DNA of 64,000 bases from the NCBI GenBank assembly GCA_021234155.1, contig JAJEKV010000080.1:3457867-3521866 (forward strand), read 5' to 3'. The DNA comes from Isoetes taiwanensis (Eukaryota > Streptophyta > Lycopodiopsida > Isoetales > Isoetaceae). Position numbers and translations under genes: made by a program. Position 1 is the first letter of the stretch. Every line of letters starts with the position of its first letter. This document shows, one piece after another, positions 49,405 through 60,315 of this stretch. The notes beneath the pieces were generated by a model. It ran no database searches, was not told where the DNA came from, and saw only the letters and a program-made list of their open reading frames with translations.

Positions 49405-49720
49405 AACAGGCGCGATTTGCCTATTCAGAAACTCGATATGTTTAATTGAATAGAGGTTTTTGGTTAGTCAAATCGCGCTTGACGCGATTTCTCTTTCATT
49501 TTGAAATCGCGCCTGGCACAATTTGTATATTCAGAAACGGGAGTGCTTTTCAATCAGTCAAAGCATTCTCTTTTTAGAATAGGCAAATCGCGCCTGGCGT
49601 GAGTTCCCTTCCATTTTGAAATCGCGCCAGACGCGATTTGCATATTCAGAAATGGGAGTGCTTCAACCAGTCAAACCAGTCTCTTTTCACAATATGCAAA
49701 TCGCACCTGACACAATTTAT
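49405..49720. repeat. Intronic array of AAATCGCG-n5-CGCGATTT palindromes
   Basis: AAATCGCGCTTGACGCGATTT (about 49480) and AAATCGCGCCAGACGCGATTT (about 49618) are perfect 8-base inverted repeats around five bases. AAATCGCGCCTGGC-type copies at about 49504, 49576 and 49696 are partly decayed. Each is followed by (T)ATTCAGAAA.GGGAGTGCTT or TTTCATTTTG, so the unit is a tandem repeat of about 65-75 bases. It sits in the intron following the DGQH exon of the decayed ParB-like gene. Confidence 0.8.
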
Positions 49721-51159
49721 TGTTAACCTGGAACTAACAAATTTATTTTTTGCAGTCCCTATATAGAGCAATTGCGGCATGCTCGTAACCAATGGATAGA
49801 ATATGGGAAAGCAATGCCGACCAAACAGGGTCAGTCCAAAAGCACTAAAATCAAATTGCTAGAAAGGACACTTTGTCAAACCATAATACAGGACAAGAGT
49901 AAGAGCATCAGGTCGAAGAAAAAAAAAGGAGATAAAATGGGAGATGCTTCTGAAACTCCTACTGTACCCAAGGATGCCTGCAAAATAATATTTGCTTCTG
50001 AACAGGTCTGGGATAAATGGAATGAGTTCTAGGATGTCTATGTGGAGAAGAAGTTGCCTGATTCACAAGGCAAATTTCCTCCTGTCGACACATCAATATT
50101 CGATCTCCATGTCACAGAGATGAGGAAGGCCTAGAGATTAGACGATGAAGAACTGATCTCGGTTCTGGACAGGTGCATCAGAAAGGAAGTCCTTTACGAG
50201 AAAAGTTCTACAGCAAAGGACATGGTATCATTTGAGGACGTCTGTGACCAATTGAAGAATATTCGAGTGCTCAAGAAGGCAGTTGGAGATGAATTACAAA
50301 GGCTTATAGGGGAATGGTCATTGTCAGAGCTAGGATAATGCAAAAATACGTCTCCAACAATGATCTGAAGAAGTATGTTTTTTGGTCGAAAGACTTTGTC
50401 AAACAACATAAATCGAAAAATGTTGCACACCTGCATGGGCTTCACACGAAAGTGGCATCCGACTTGAAAGGAAAAGTCGCTTTGGTGAAGGAGACCCTGA
50501 AAGAAGAATTCACTTTCTTTTACCAAGTGTTCACTGGTTTTAAGTGTGCAATGTCAAACGTGGATGAAGGATGACACGATATCACACCTTTCGTGCTTGA
50601 TAGCCGAGTGACTATAACACCTTCTACAATACATGCGGTGGTTTTACCCCTCCGACATGCCCTATGTATATGCTCTATCTGCTGCAAAGGAATTAGAATG
50701 CATTAAAGTGATACGGCAAACAATACTGATAGATGAAAATAGGGATCGTGAGTTTAGTACAGAAAGTAAAATCTCACATGTGCTAATCATTATGATAGCC
50801 ATGATAGATGATAAGGAATATGAAAGGCTTAAGGGGAAACCAGAAGGCAACTTGCACCGCAGTGCTATTAGCTCAATGAACCCCTCATTGCGAAATGTCT
50901 TCTATCTTGAGCAAGCTACTGAAGATAAGGGGAAGGGTGTGGTAGACGTGGAACAGCTAGAACTTGAAGAGGAAGATGAGGAAGAAAGCCAGGCGGACCC
51001 TGTTCTTGTGGAGCACATTAAGTATGAGCTCCGAATGTCACATAAGGGGAGGCTAAACAAGAACAGGTTTTCTATAGCCCTTTCTCATTATCTCATTGAA
51101 GCATTTTGCCCATTGGGGACAACTTGCCGGGAGCTTCACGTCGGAGGTAAAATATTTAG

Positions 51160-51560
51160 TCCTCATCCTCCTCGTCCTCCACTTCTTCCTCTTCGCTTTC
51201 TTCTGCCATCTCTTTAAGGATAGCTTCTGCAACATCTTCATCATCAGAGGAGAAGAGGGCATTCATGATAATGTGCTTCTTCTCTTCTTCCAATTCTTTG
51301 CGCCACTCATCCACTTTCTCCATTTTTCTGCTTTTTTGACCTCCTTCTCCAGCTCTTCATCAGAATCTGCTGGTGTATGGGGGGACTCCAGACTGCTAGT
51401 GCTGCTACTAAGATTTGGATTTCTTGGGTGAAGCTTGCCCTCCAGAAAGAGCAGGCAGCCACAACGACATCTGCGGGAGGGGGGACGGGATTTCTTGATC
51501 TCCTTCTTCGCCTCTCTCAGGCGAGTTCGGCGGGATGGAGCGGGCCGGGCGGCATGGCTC
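51160..51560 (-). other. Minus-strand acidic open stretch, uncertain
   Basis: On the minus strand a segment reads EWRKELEEEKHIIMNALFSS and then a long Glu/Asp tail (EESEEEEVEDEEDED) to a stop at about 51155. It overlaps the 3' end of the decayed ParB-like gene on the other strand. An upstream piece (PHTPADSDEELEKEVKKAEK) is one frame off. It could be the end of an unrelated gene with a charged C-terminus, or a purine-rich accident. A (GGGA)n tract at 51572-51602 lies just upstream. Confidence 0.25.
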
Positions 51561-51639
51561 ACTATGGTAAGGAAGGGAGGGAGGGAGGGAGGGAGGGAGG
51601 GAGCTTGAAGGAAGAAATGATGGGCGCTTGAAGGAATGA

Positions 51640-52230
51640 AGGGTTTGATGCAAGATATAGTAGTTGCATGCAAGATTTCGTATAGCTTAGTAAGCGCGGT
51701 TGTAATTATGATTCCATCACATCATATACGAATTATATCCTATACGAATTAGCTATCATTAATTCTATTGAATTAATTACACCTTAGGTTATCATTAATT
51801 CTCTAGAATTACCCACACGTCAGCTATGCTTACAACTTATTTTTGCCTATACTTAATACTCTAGAATTACAACCTCTACTTAACTCTTTAGTACTACTTA
51901 TATACACCCTATGTTATCATTAATTTTATATAATTACCTACACCTCAGCTATACTTACAACCTATTTTTTACTACACTTACAACATATATTTGCCCACTT
52001 AATGGTTTTTTTTTTTTTTGTATTTTTTGAAGTTCCCTTTAACCTATTCTCATAAGTACTTTGTCCTTTTTTCGAGCTAATATTAAGAACATTTAAATTT
52101 ATATAGATGAAGCGTGTGGATCCTAAAAAGGGTAAAAATGTAATGCCTTTCACCCCCAACATATATCAACATTGTTACCACATGTTCTTATCACATTGTT
52201 ACCCCATTGTTAACATTGTTCTTGTAGGTC
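51640..52230. other. AT-rich spacer with local repeats
   Basis: Short phrases (TTATCATTAATT, TATACTTACAAC.TATTTTT, CTCTAGAATTAC) recur between 51740 and 51990, suggesting slippage or decayed repeats. A run of about 15 T occurs at about 52006-52019. No gene. Confidence 0.4.
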
Positions 52231-52236
52231 AATGGT

Positions 52237-52842
52237 GTGGACCACCCAAAGGGTGTTGAGGCTGAGACTACTAAGCAAATTATCCTCTACAATAGGTTGG
52301 ATTGGAAGAATAAGAAGGTGAAAATGAAGCACCAATGCAATAAGGAGCTAGTAGGTGAAGGAACTATCATACTAGCTGATCCTATCCAAGATGTCAATGA
52401 TGAAAGGTTAGGAGAGGATAAAGTGGGTGTGGTCATAATAAGTTTAGAAGAAAAATGGAAGGAAAAAGGGTCAAATCACTAGGATTGCACTGCTTGTGTT
52501 AAACAATTGGAGGTTCCATGCATCATGCCATGGCCTATAGCCTGCATTGAGTTTATAGGAGATTTCCTTTTACCAGAGCCAGAGGTTGTGGATGACACTG
52601 ATTTTCTTAATGCACCTCCAATAGCTGCCAGGACCACGTTTTCAGAAAAGAGGGCACACGCAATGGTGAAACATTATCCTAGCAAGAGGTCCAAGTCAAG
52701 TAGTGATTGTTCACGTGAAGCTATGGCTAAGATAAGGGGAATGGAATGTTGTTGGGATAATTGTGTTCAGAAATCGATGAATTGGTGGAAGCAAGCATGG
52801 AATAATTTAAGGGTCAAACTTAGCTATTTGGCGATTTTTTAG
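52237..52842 (+). pseudogene. Transposase C-terminal fragment, CACTA-like (tentative)
   Basis: Two plus-strand frames, 52237-52482 and 52507-52842, read KKVKMKHQCNKELVGEGTII and LADPIQDVNDERLGEDKVGV, then after a stop VPCIMPWPIACIEF. The order 'K-V.G.G.....DP...V....LG...V.V........I.WP...I.F' resembles the C-terminal region after the TNP2 domain in plant CACTA transposons. The tail is Cys/Trp-containing and basic. There is one stop between the parts. No catalytic domain is present. Confidence 0.4.
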
Positions 52843-52914
52843 CACATTTTCGGAAAACATTGGCTAAAGTAAAAAAAAAAATTGAGAAAAAAATAATAAT
52901 CTACTTACTTAAAA

Positions 52915-53120
52915 AGTTTTTTTCCGGCGGTGTAACGCCGGCGCTAACGCTTTTTCCGGCGAAAAGCGTGAGTTTTAGAATCCAAAAATATTTCCGGCGC
53001 CATTTTGGCCCCCTTTCTCCCGTTACTTTTTTTTGTGAGGGGCTATGGCGCGCATTAATCTGGCCCGTTACAGACCCGGTTCTCCTCCCTGGCCCGTTAC
53101 AGATGGCGGGGTTCTCCTCT
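52915..53120. repeat. GC-rich hairpins and small direct repeats
   Basis: CCGGCGGTGTAACGCCGG is a perfect 6-base-arm hairpin at about 52924-52941, followed by further TTTCCGGCG words (about 52953 and 52995). TGGCCCGTTACAGA occurs twice (about 53061 and 53090). This may be a small element end. Confidence 0.5.
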
Positions 53121-56100
53121 CTGTTCCATGATTTTTTGTGTTAAAAAATGGGAGATAAAAAAAATGGGAGATGGCTTGGTTTCTCAGTTTTAGGGTTTGT
53201 AGCCAATGCAAGGAAGCATAAACGGAAAGCAAAATGAGGAAGAGAGCAAGCAAGCGGATTTCGACGGCTGGATTTTCTTAGAATGGTCGGATTTAGGTAC
53301 AAGATTGGAGCAAATTCCATCATTTTGTTGTAGATGACGTTTTTGCTTTTCCTAATTGCTGAAACTGTTGTGGCAAAGCAGAGGACGCTGAAGTATTATT
53401 TCTGGGTTTGGTTAATCGGCTATAGCAAAGGTGGGCAGTGAGAAATACAGCCGTTACGTGGATAATGCCTAAAGAATCATGTTTCCTGCTATTCAAATCC
53501 ATTTTCAGGTCGGGTTCTTCACAAATTTCAGCCGCTTTCTGCACAAAGGAGGCTCTGAACAAGACTCTGCGACGGATTTGCACTGGATCTCCAGGTGCTG
53601 CGATGTATTTGCATGGCTAATCCGGTTCTGATCTTTGATTTTTGGATACTGCATGTGCTTTTATTATGGACTCCATCCAAATCCGGCACAATTGCTTAAG
53701 ATCATGAGCCAAATTCCTTATCTGCTGCGCATTCTCTGATGAATCCACATTTTTGCCTTGATGGGTCATCTGTTTTGGGTTCTTCATCCGATTTCGTCCT
53801 GTTTGTATGCAGCTAATCGCCGGAGCAGGTAGCACTCTAACACCCTAAATCCTTTGCAGAGGCTTGAAGACTTCTAACAAGGCAATCTAATAGGGCCAGA
53901 GTTTAACAAAGGAAGCTGCAGCAGGCTAGCACATTCTCCTGGTTACAGGGAGACTTGGTTGCAAAAAAATCAGAAGAAAAAAAAAAATCGAGGTATAAGC
54001 CTTTCCTGTAAATCGAGCAAATCACTTGGTTGCATTCACTTTTCAAGAAGCTTTCTGACTGCCAGGTAAACTTTTCGTTCTGCAACATTCCTATAATTAT
54101 TTGTTTTGGTCTGTAAACCTAAATTGTAATCTGTAGGGCACAGCGGTGGTACGATGGAACTTGGAGCAATTTTTTTCCTCTTTGGCTTCTGTCTTGGCAT
54201 GCCACACATAAAAAGATGATGATCTTTCTCTCTAAAATGATCGTTCTTTTACTTTACTGTTTCTGGTCAATTCAGAGTTTCTGGTGTTCTTACAGCTGCA
54301 GCTGCATGAGGTAAATATGCAGATGAGCAATTGTGTTTTGTTATAAATCAGATTTGGTGCAGATCTTTTGCAATCCTTGACCATCTGTTTTTGCATATTT
54401 ATACAGGTTTTATCTTTGGCTTAAACATGCACACACTGGTGAAACCTGGTGACATTTATGTGGGCTTGCGTCTTTCAATGTGAGTGGCTTTACTTTAGAT
54501 AATAAATTAAGTGAAGTGCAATGTATATTAAGCCGATTTTCAGGTCTGCGAGAAGCAAAATATGTCTGAACATTGGCATAATTATCAATTTAATATGTAA
54601 TATACAGAAATGGACTGATAGTTTTTGCATTTGGTATCTACATTATATGATTTATACATTCCTTATGAATGAAACAAATGCAAATCTGGAATAGACTAGA
54701 AAAGATTTATACCAAATTGTGTGTTTAACCTTTTGAACATGAGTTGTTCTAGAGCTTTCTTTTAACTACGTCTAAGGATTTTTCATGTGACTTGGCAGGA
54801 ATGTGAGTTCATCCATACTGTTACATTGCCTGTGCATTTCATTTCATTTCATTGTGACAGTCTCTGGTGAAGGATTGGAAGGATGGTACACCATGTGAGT
54901 TGCCACAAGTGTCACTGCATTGGGCATATGCTTTGATATTTGAAATTGTACCACAAAGCAAGTGTTGGAAAACTGGCATATATTAGAGAAGTTCTCTGCT
55001 ACAATTGATAGGGTATAGATAGTTGCAGGCATGTTTTATTGCCAATTTTTTCCTTGATGGTTTTAGTTTGCGGTTTATATAGGTCATTCTTATTGTGGCA
55101 GATGCTAGATATCATTCCATATTGCCAAATTTGCTATGATTATTTTAGTTTGTGGTTTATATAGGTCATTTCTTATTGTGGCAATGTTAGATATCTTTCC
55201 ATAACGGCAACATTATAAATTCATCCTACTTGGTAGTTGGACTGGTATTCTCATGCGTTATTAAATCTGTGCGCAGCAGCGTAACAGGAAGAAACAGGTG
55301 GTAGGTGGGTTCTTACATTTCAAATTTTTTACAAATGTTGATACAGACATTTTGCCATGTTCGTTACATAGATTCAAGGTTATTTCGTGGTTAAAATCCA
55401 CCTCAACACATATTCACACGTCATTCATTGAATTGTAATGCAACAGAGTCCTCTGATTTGTATCACAATGCACATGTTGGAAAGGTATATAGACCAAGTT
55501 GAGTATTCTAGCATGCAACTTTTCACTTATTCATTTGTTTCAGCTTCAACTCCATTTCATCAGGCTGGGCGACATATATAGGTATTTCCAAACTGATTTG
55601 AACTGATTTCTGGGCTTTATAGATGTTGCATAGAACTATGTTCTCAAGCTAAACTGAATGTCAAAATGTCTGCTTCTTCTATGACACATAGGAGGATTTG
55701 GAAATGAGCAATTGCAAGAAAGCCTTGCGATCAGAAGCACCTTGAATATCGAGGATGGTGTATTAGTTGTCCTTAAACTAACAGTAGTTTATTTCCTCGA
55801 TATTGAAGTGATTTTGCCTTAGAATGGTTTGTGCTCCAACTTTGTTTTACGTTCTGGATTGTTGGAAATAATTTGTTAAACTAAACCATTTGCCCCACAA
55901 AATAGTTTGTGCACCAACGTCGCTTATGCTAGCAACTACACTTGTAGTATAGATGTGCCAAATTTCAGGGAATGTGGAATGCTATATCTGCAAAGGATAA
56001 GATTGAACTTTGCATGGAAAAGAAAAATGTTGAATGTAATAAATAGTTGAAACTCAACATATGTGGTGAGCAATTTACAAAAACGTTTAATCCCATTGGA

Positions 56101-56279
56101 TGCAACTCAACATGTGTTGATTTAAAAACTCAACTAAAGGTTGATTAATATAATCTCAATTAAAGGTTGATCAACATAAACTTTGCAAGGCCCATATAAA
56201 GATTGTTGTGATATGGGTTCTTAAAGGTTGATCAAGGAAAAGGTTAGATGCCAAGGAATAACGCATGCCCAGAACATTG
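53120..56279. other. Long stretch without a recognised gene, upstream of a Helitron end
   Basis: No conserved exon found. It contains a tandem duplication of about 80 bases at 55064-55205 (TTTTAGTTTG.GGTTTATATAGGTCATT...TTATTGTGGCA) and short AGGTTGAT repeats at 56115-56230. Because it ends at a Helitron 3' terminus, part of it is probably the body of a non-autonomous Helitron whose 5' end I could not place. Confidence 0.45.
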
Positions 56280-56309
56280 GCCCGGCAACGCCGGGCACAC
56301 GTTTACTAG
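56280..56309 (+). mobile_element. Helitron 3' terminus
   Basis: Hairpin GCCCGGCAACGCCGGGC at 56280-56296, spacer ACACGTTTA, and CTAG at 56306-56309 followed by T. The hairpin is identical to that at 10235-10251. Confidence 0.75.
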
Positions 56310-56329
56310 TTTTAGCTTAACTTTTTTCG

Positions 56330-56510
56330 GGACTGCACCAACCCTAGAGCTCTTTAGCCAAATGCTAGAAAGTAAGAGAGTAAAATTTTGTATTATTTAG
56401 CTAAACCATAGAAACCTTTAGAATGAATTTCAGGCTACTTTAACTAACATTATTCTAGTTTATAAAAAATATATGATTAGTAGGTTAGTTTCTAGCAGTA
56501 TAAATTAATT
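56330..56510 (+). repeat. Repeat shared with 59895-60075
   Basis: The two stretches share TTAGCTAAACCA.AGAAA, a diverged A/T block, TTTA.CTAA.(A/G)TCATTCTA-type sequence, and A(A/T)A(T/C)(A/G)TGATTAGTA. The second copy leads into the DUF7869 transposase relic, so this is probably a loose end of the same element family. Confidence 0.55.
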
Positions 56511-56787
56511 TGAGTCCTAGACCCCGGGGGTTTCACATTGAAACCCCGTATGACCCAAGAGCGTGACTGGGTAGGGGTTTTTTTGAACTTGAGACGTCCG
56601 TATACGGACTGCTGCCTCATACGGTCGACCACCATTTCCCCCGTAGGTGGTCGAGAAGGGGGAGTTGGGCGGGAAGCGCCAATCCGTCTCATACGTTAGG
56701 CCTCTGATTGACCTTGGTATATTCTGTCATACTGCTGAAATATCTCATTTTTCTCCTTCCGGCTCCTTATCTGGAGCTTGAAGCATA

Positions 56788-58520
56788 TGATTTACTTATC
56801 TGTTTCTATTTTCCCAGCATCCCTTTCTACTTTTGCAGCTTCAAGAGTCCTTTGTAGAAAGCGAGTTTGGCAGAGTATGAAAAATGTCCAGGTAAATTTT
56901 TTCTTCTTATGCATCCTCTGTTTAGTTTTAGAGGTCTTCATTTATCCAGAAAAGTATGTCTGGGCAAAAGCTATCCAGACAAAGAATAGCAAGCTTTGAA
57001 GAACTCAGTATCCATTTCTTCTACCAGGAATCATTTCATAGGTAAAAAAACGTGCGGGGTCTACAGATTGTTCTTGGTTTTGGTGGAGTCTGGGGCCTTA
57101 TTATCAGGTATGGATTGGCATGTTAGCTGCATGAATGCTTGTCTCTCCTGCTACGGAGTAACAATTGAAACACGCTCTTTCCAGGTTTCTTTCTCCTCTT
57201 GCACACGGCCCTATTATCATGCTTGTTGGTCTAGGACTCTACGGATATGGATTCGCTTCGGTATGCATTTACTCATTGAACCTCAACATCTGCATCATTT
57301 GCTTTCTATCGTCCTAAACAATTTAGAACAATATTTTGTTCCTGCTTCTATTGAACTATCTGAATGCATCAAAGAAGCATTATCATTGCAACTTGCACTG
57401 CATACGTGATGAATCCTAAAATTGGAATGGCATTTACTTGCCAGGTTACTTAGGACCATTGTATGTTAACATAGCATGCTAAACTCAATATAAGCTTACT
57501 GCTGAGTATATTTTCAGATAGCAAAATGTATCGAGATTGGCCTACCCGCAATTATTGTTCTAGTGCTCTTTTCTCAGGTTAGTACTTGTGTGTGATATTA
57601 TCCTGTTCAAATGCATACGATTAAGGATGAGTTCTTTAACATCTTTTCGTTGTCTGCGATCAAGATATGATAGCATTTCACAAGAAAAAGAAATTTCCAA
57701 TATTTTCACAATTTCCAATAATCTTTGGTGTGGCGTTCGTTTGGGCCTATGCTATTATCTTGACCGAGAGTGGTGCCTACCGTAATGCTTCCAAGAAGGG
57801 AAAGGATCATTGTCAGACAGACCGTCCTCATCTTATTGAGGCTGCGCCATGGTATGGCATCTATATATTCAGGCTTAGCAGAATCCCTAAGCATGCAGTT
57901 TTTAACTGACTCTGAATTGGTTTGTAGGATACGGCTGCCATATCCTTTAGAGTGGGGGGCTCCGACCTTTAATGCTGGTTCTGCTTTTGCCATGATGGCA
58001 TCTGCAGTGGTTGCTCAAATTGAGGTCCATCCCTTCACCTCATGTGTTATCCCTTGCTTGAATACTGAAATTGCACTCTTAAGCTTACAAAACATTTTGC
58101 TTCACTGGTGGCTCGAAATTCTTGTGTAGGGAGAATGCTGGTCTCCTTGGAATTACAAGAATTGGTAGCCGAAGGACTACCCTAGTTGCTGCTCTTTTCA
58201 TGCTAGTCTTTGCAATTCTAGGTAACGACATATTGCTTTTTGCAAATATATCTTTTGGTACAATTCCTCTGTCAACATTATACATCTATATATCTGCTTA
58301 ATAGGGAAGTTTGGGGCTGTAATTGATTCAATTCTTCAATCAATTGTTGGGGCAATACACTGTCTCCTGTATCGTCTTAGGTAACAACCTTTAAAACAAC
58401 TGCCAGAACATATATTTTAAAGTCCCATTAAACATTGTACATTTTGTCTGTAACAGCTGGTGTTGGCATATGGTGTTGCTAATCAAGTACGTTATCTCTA
58501 TTGCGGAATTCAAAAGGCAT
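56788..58520 (+). pseudogene. Nucleobase-ascorbate transporter (NAT) remnant
   Basis: Exon-like pieces in order: VLCRKRVWQSMKNVQ (to about 56890), GLQIVLGFGGVWGLIIR (about 57059-57109), FLSPLAHGPIIMLVGLGLYG and YGFAS (about 57187-57260), IAKCIEIGLPAIIVLVLFSQ (57520-57579), FPIIFGVAFVWAYAIILTES then GAYRNASKKGK and CQTDRPHLIEAAPW (about 57664-57852), and IRLPYPLEWGAPTFNAGSAF then AMMASAVVAQIE (about 57928-58023). ENAGLLGITRIGSRRTTLVA (about 58131-58221) and GKFGAVIDSILQSIVGAI (about 58305-58380) follow. Most are bounded by GT-AG. NATs are polytopic membrane transporters for purines and uracil or ascorbate. The exon that normally carries 'GI.....GLFGTGTG..' between AQIE and ENAGLL is missing, the 57050 piece has no open lead-in, and the last part has lost conserved residues. 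Non-functional. Confidence 0.8.
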
Positions 58521-59248
58521 GTCAAAATTGCATGAGAGCAGCGCTATATATATTGATTGAAGCAGATCAAGCAGATCAAGCACTCTCAAGGTGCAATTAA
58601 GTCAGATGAGTTATGCAATGAAGGTATTTACCATGTCCATCTCTCTTCCATACAAACACAGCTATAAAAGGTTCTATTAAGCATATTATTGAGGTTTGTT
58701 CAATAATAGATGCTCTATTAAATTCTGTATTTCTTTTCATAAGGCTGTTATGGAGGACATGCAGGAATGCATAAAAAAATTTGGGCACATGAGCTTTTAG
58801 GGTTGTATTTTGAGACTGAAGATGAAGGCTGATCTACAAGCTGTCTTAGATCTACATTCAGACATCTTAAGGTCCATGCTAATGGAGGAAGACATGGACT
58901 CAGCCATGAGTACTTGATTGAGATATACTCTAATCTACAAGCTTCAAGTTTATGGAGACTTGGTATTTCAAGGGTTTATTATGTATTTGATATTTCTGCT
59001 TATCAGATGAATGTATTGATGATTAAGGTTAACAGCTTCGAAATGAAGATGGTAAAAAACATGATATTTTCTTCATGGTTCTGGAATTAATAATTAAAGG
59101 TTAAAGATATTTGAATATTTGGAGTAAAAATGGTTTTGCCACTACACGTCTTTGCTAAGTTTTTCCCATCAGGTTTGGCCGAGTTTAGATTAACCATTAT
59201 TGTAGGATCTGCCCATCTTTATAGGGGCAACCAGAACATTGCATATTG

Positions 59249-59414
59249 ACATTATAGGTCTTTATTCAACAAGCAAACAACATGATTATTATTGTAACTT
59301 ATTACTATTCATTAGAAATCCCTATAATATAACATTATAGGTCTTTATTCAACAAGCAAACAACATGATTATTATTGTAACTTATTACTATTCATTAGAA
59401 ATCCCTATAATATA
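59249..59414. repeat. Exact 83-bp tandem duplication
   Basis: The block beginning ACATTATAGGTCTTTATTCA and ending CCCTATAATAT is repeated without visible mismatch, so the duplication is recent or conserved by chance. It lies within the candidate TIR element. Confidence 0.95.
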
Positions 59415-59894
59415 CTTCACATAAGAATATTAACACAATGGAAATATGATTTGAAGTATACATCCTATATATGTGATTATTCCCTTTGTCTTGAACGTGT
59501 AGAAAATAGTGAAACATTGTGATTTTTTTTTTTGTTTTCTCTAAATACTATTTATTCTCTACATAAGGCGCACAAGCACAAACTCAAGTACAAGATCGGG
59601 TAGGGGTATGTAAAAATTAGGATAGTTCGAAAGTACATCTACGGAAGGGGGCTTGGAAACTGGCTTTTCCTATTTACGTATGTAGGGGTTTTCCACCTCC
59701 AAAAAGTCGTATACAGGGGTTTTTTGTTGACCCCTTGCACGCAGATGTGGTATCCCCATATGCCTAGGTGATACCCCCGGGTCCTAGACTTTGCTAGTTA
59801 GCATTATTTTAGAATGTTTTCACAAAGAAAATGATTAAAATAAGTGGAAACAATTGAAAACAAGTATAGTAATTTGGCTTAATGTTTTCCATTG

Positions 59895-60075
59895 GCCAAG
59901 CCATAGGAATTTTTGGGATGATGTTTGGGTTAGTTTAACTAAACACTAGAATATATAAGAGGAAATTTGTGTAGAGTTTAGCTAAACCACAGAAAGTTTT
60001 GGGATTAATATCAAGCAAGTTTAGCTAAAGTCATTCTAACTAATAAGAAATACGTGATTAGTAATTTATTCCCTG
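59895..60075 (+). repeat. Repeat shared with 56330-56510
   Basis: Second copy of the repeat at 56330-56510, located 240 bases before the DUF7869 coding region. Confidence 0.55.
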
Positions 60076-60315
60076 GAAGCAAGAGCCACCTTCCAAGAGT
60101 ATACTTGTGATGAGAGGGGGACTTACATGTACTCCATTCATGAGCTTGCACTTCAAGATGAAAAATATCCAAACAAAAAAAGATACCCACTGCTAGGGGC
60201 ATGGATATGTAAAGTTGCATGGATAAATATTCATGGCATTCCAATTTCATCTTGGCAAAATTAGCAAGCAAGTCATGCAAAGGGGAGCAAAATTGCATTA
60301 CAAGGAAATAATGGC

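Larger units (their letters stand above)
47574..51217 (+). pseudogene. Second ParB-like element gene, decayed
   Basis: Starts MASGGSGSHGRGAGRAGRHA at 47574. After an intron (acceptor TCTGCAG near 48260) it reads TIKRKTKLGQISSAQKKQRT and VEPPCPEEDLIEGSKWYVEI. Around 48950-49310 it reads SFTHPIHVDRLFRSTKAIYV, MIENPRQVPMPADVVPYDTK and DVHFMIIDGQHSIEAQKVLI. The order 'IHVDRLF...NPRQVP...IIDGQHS' matches ParB/DndB-like site-binding domains. Another intron (49370-49755) is followed by basic and helical sequence (PYIEQLRHARNQWIEYGKAM), a segment at 50187-50336 (EKSSTAKDMVSFEDVCDQLK), and a last open part (50633-51217) with an acidic stretch. At least seven in-frame stops make it a pseudogene. No methyltransferase segment was seen. 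It resembles the ParB-like part of the gene at 37039-41230 in type but not closely in sequence. Confidence 0.5.
56513..59790. mobile_element. Candidate TIR element enclosing transporter gene fragments
   Basis: The left edge is AGTCCTAGACCCCGGGGGT at 56513. The right edge, read inward on the minus strand from 59790, is AGTCTAGGACCCGGGGGT. Both are followed by a TCAC and then by GTATAC/TACGT-containing sequence. TTG precedes the left edge (56510-56512) and follows the right edge (59791-59793), a possible 3-base target duplication. No transposase lies inside; the content is the NAT gene remnant and spacer. If correct, this is a Pack-type element that captured host exons. Confidence 0.4.

Noticed and set aside
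51377-51631. Gly-rich plus-strand frame over the (GGGA)n tract
   Set aside because: Translation of a simple repeat; no evidence of selection.
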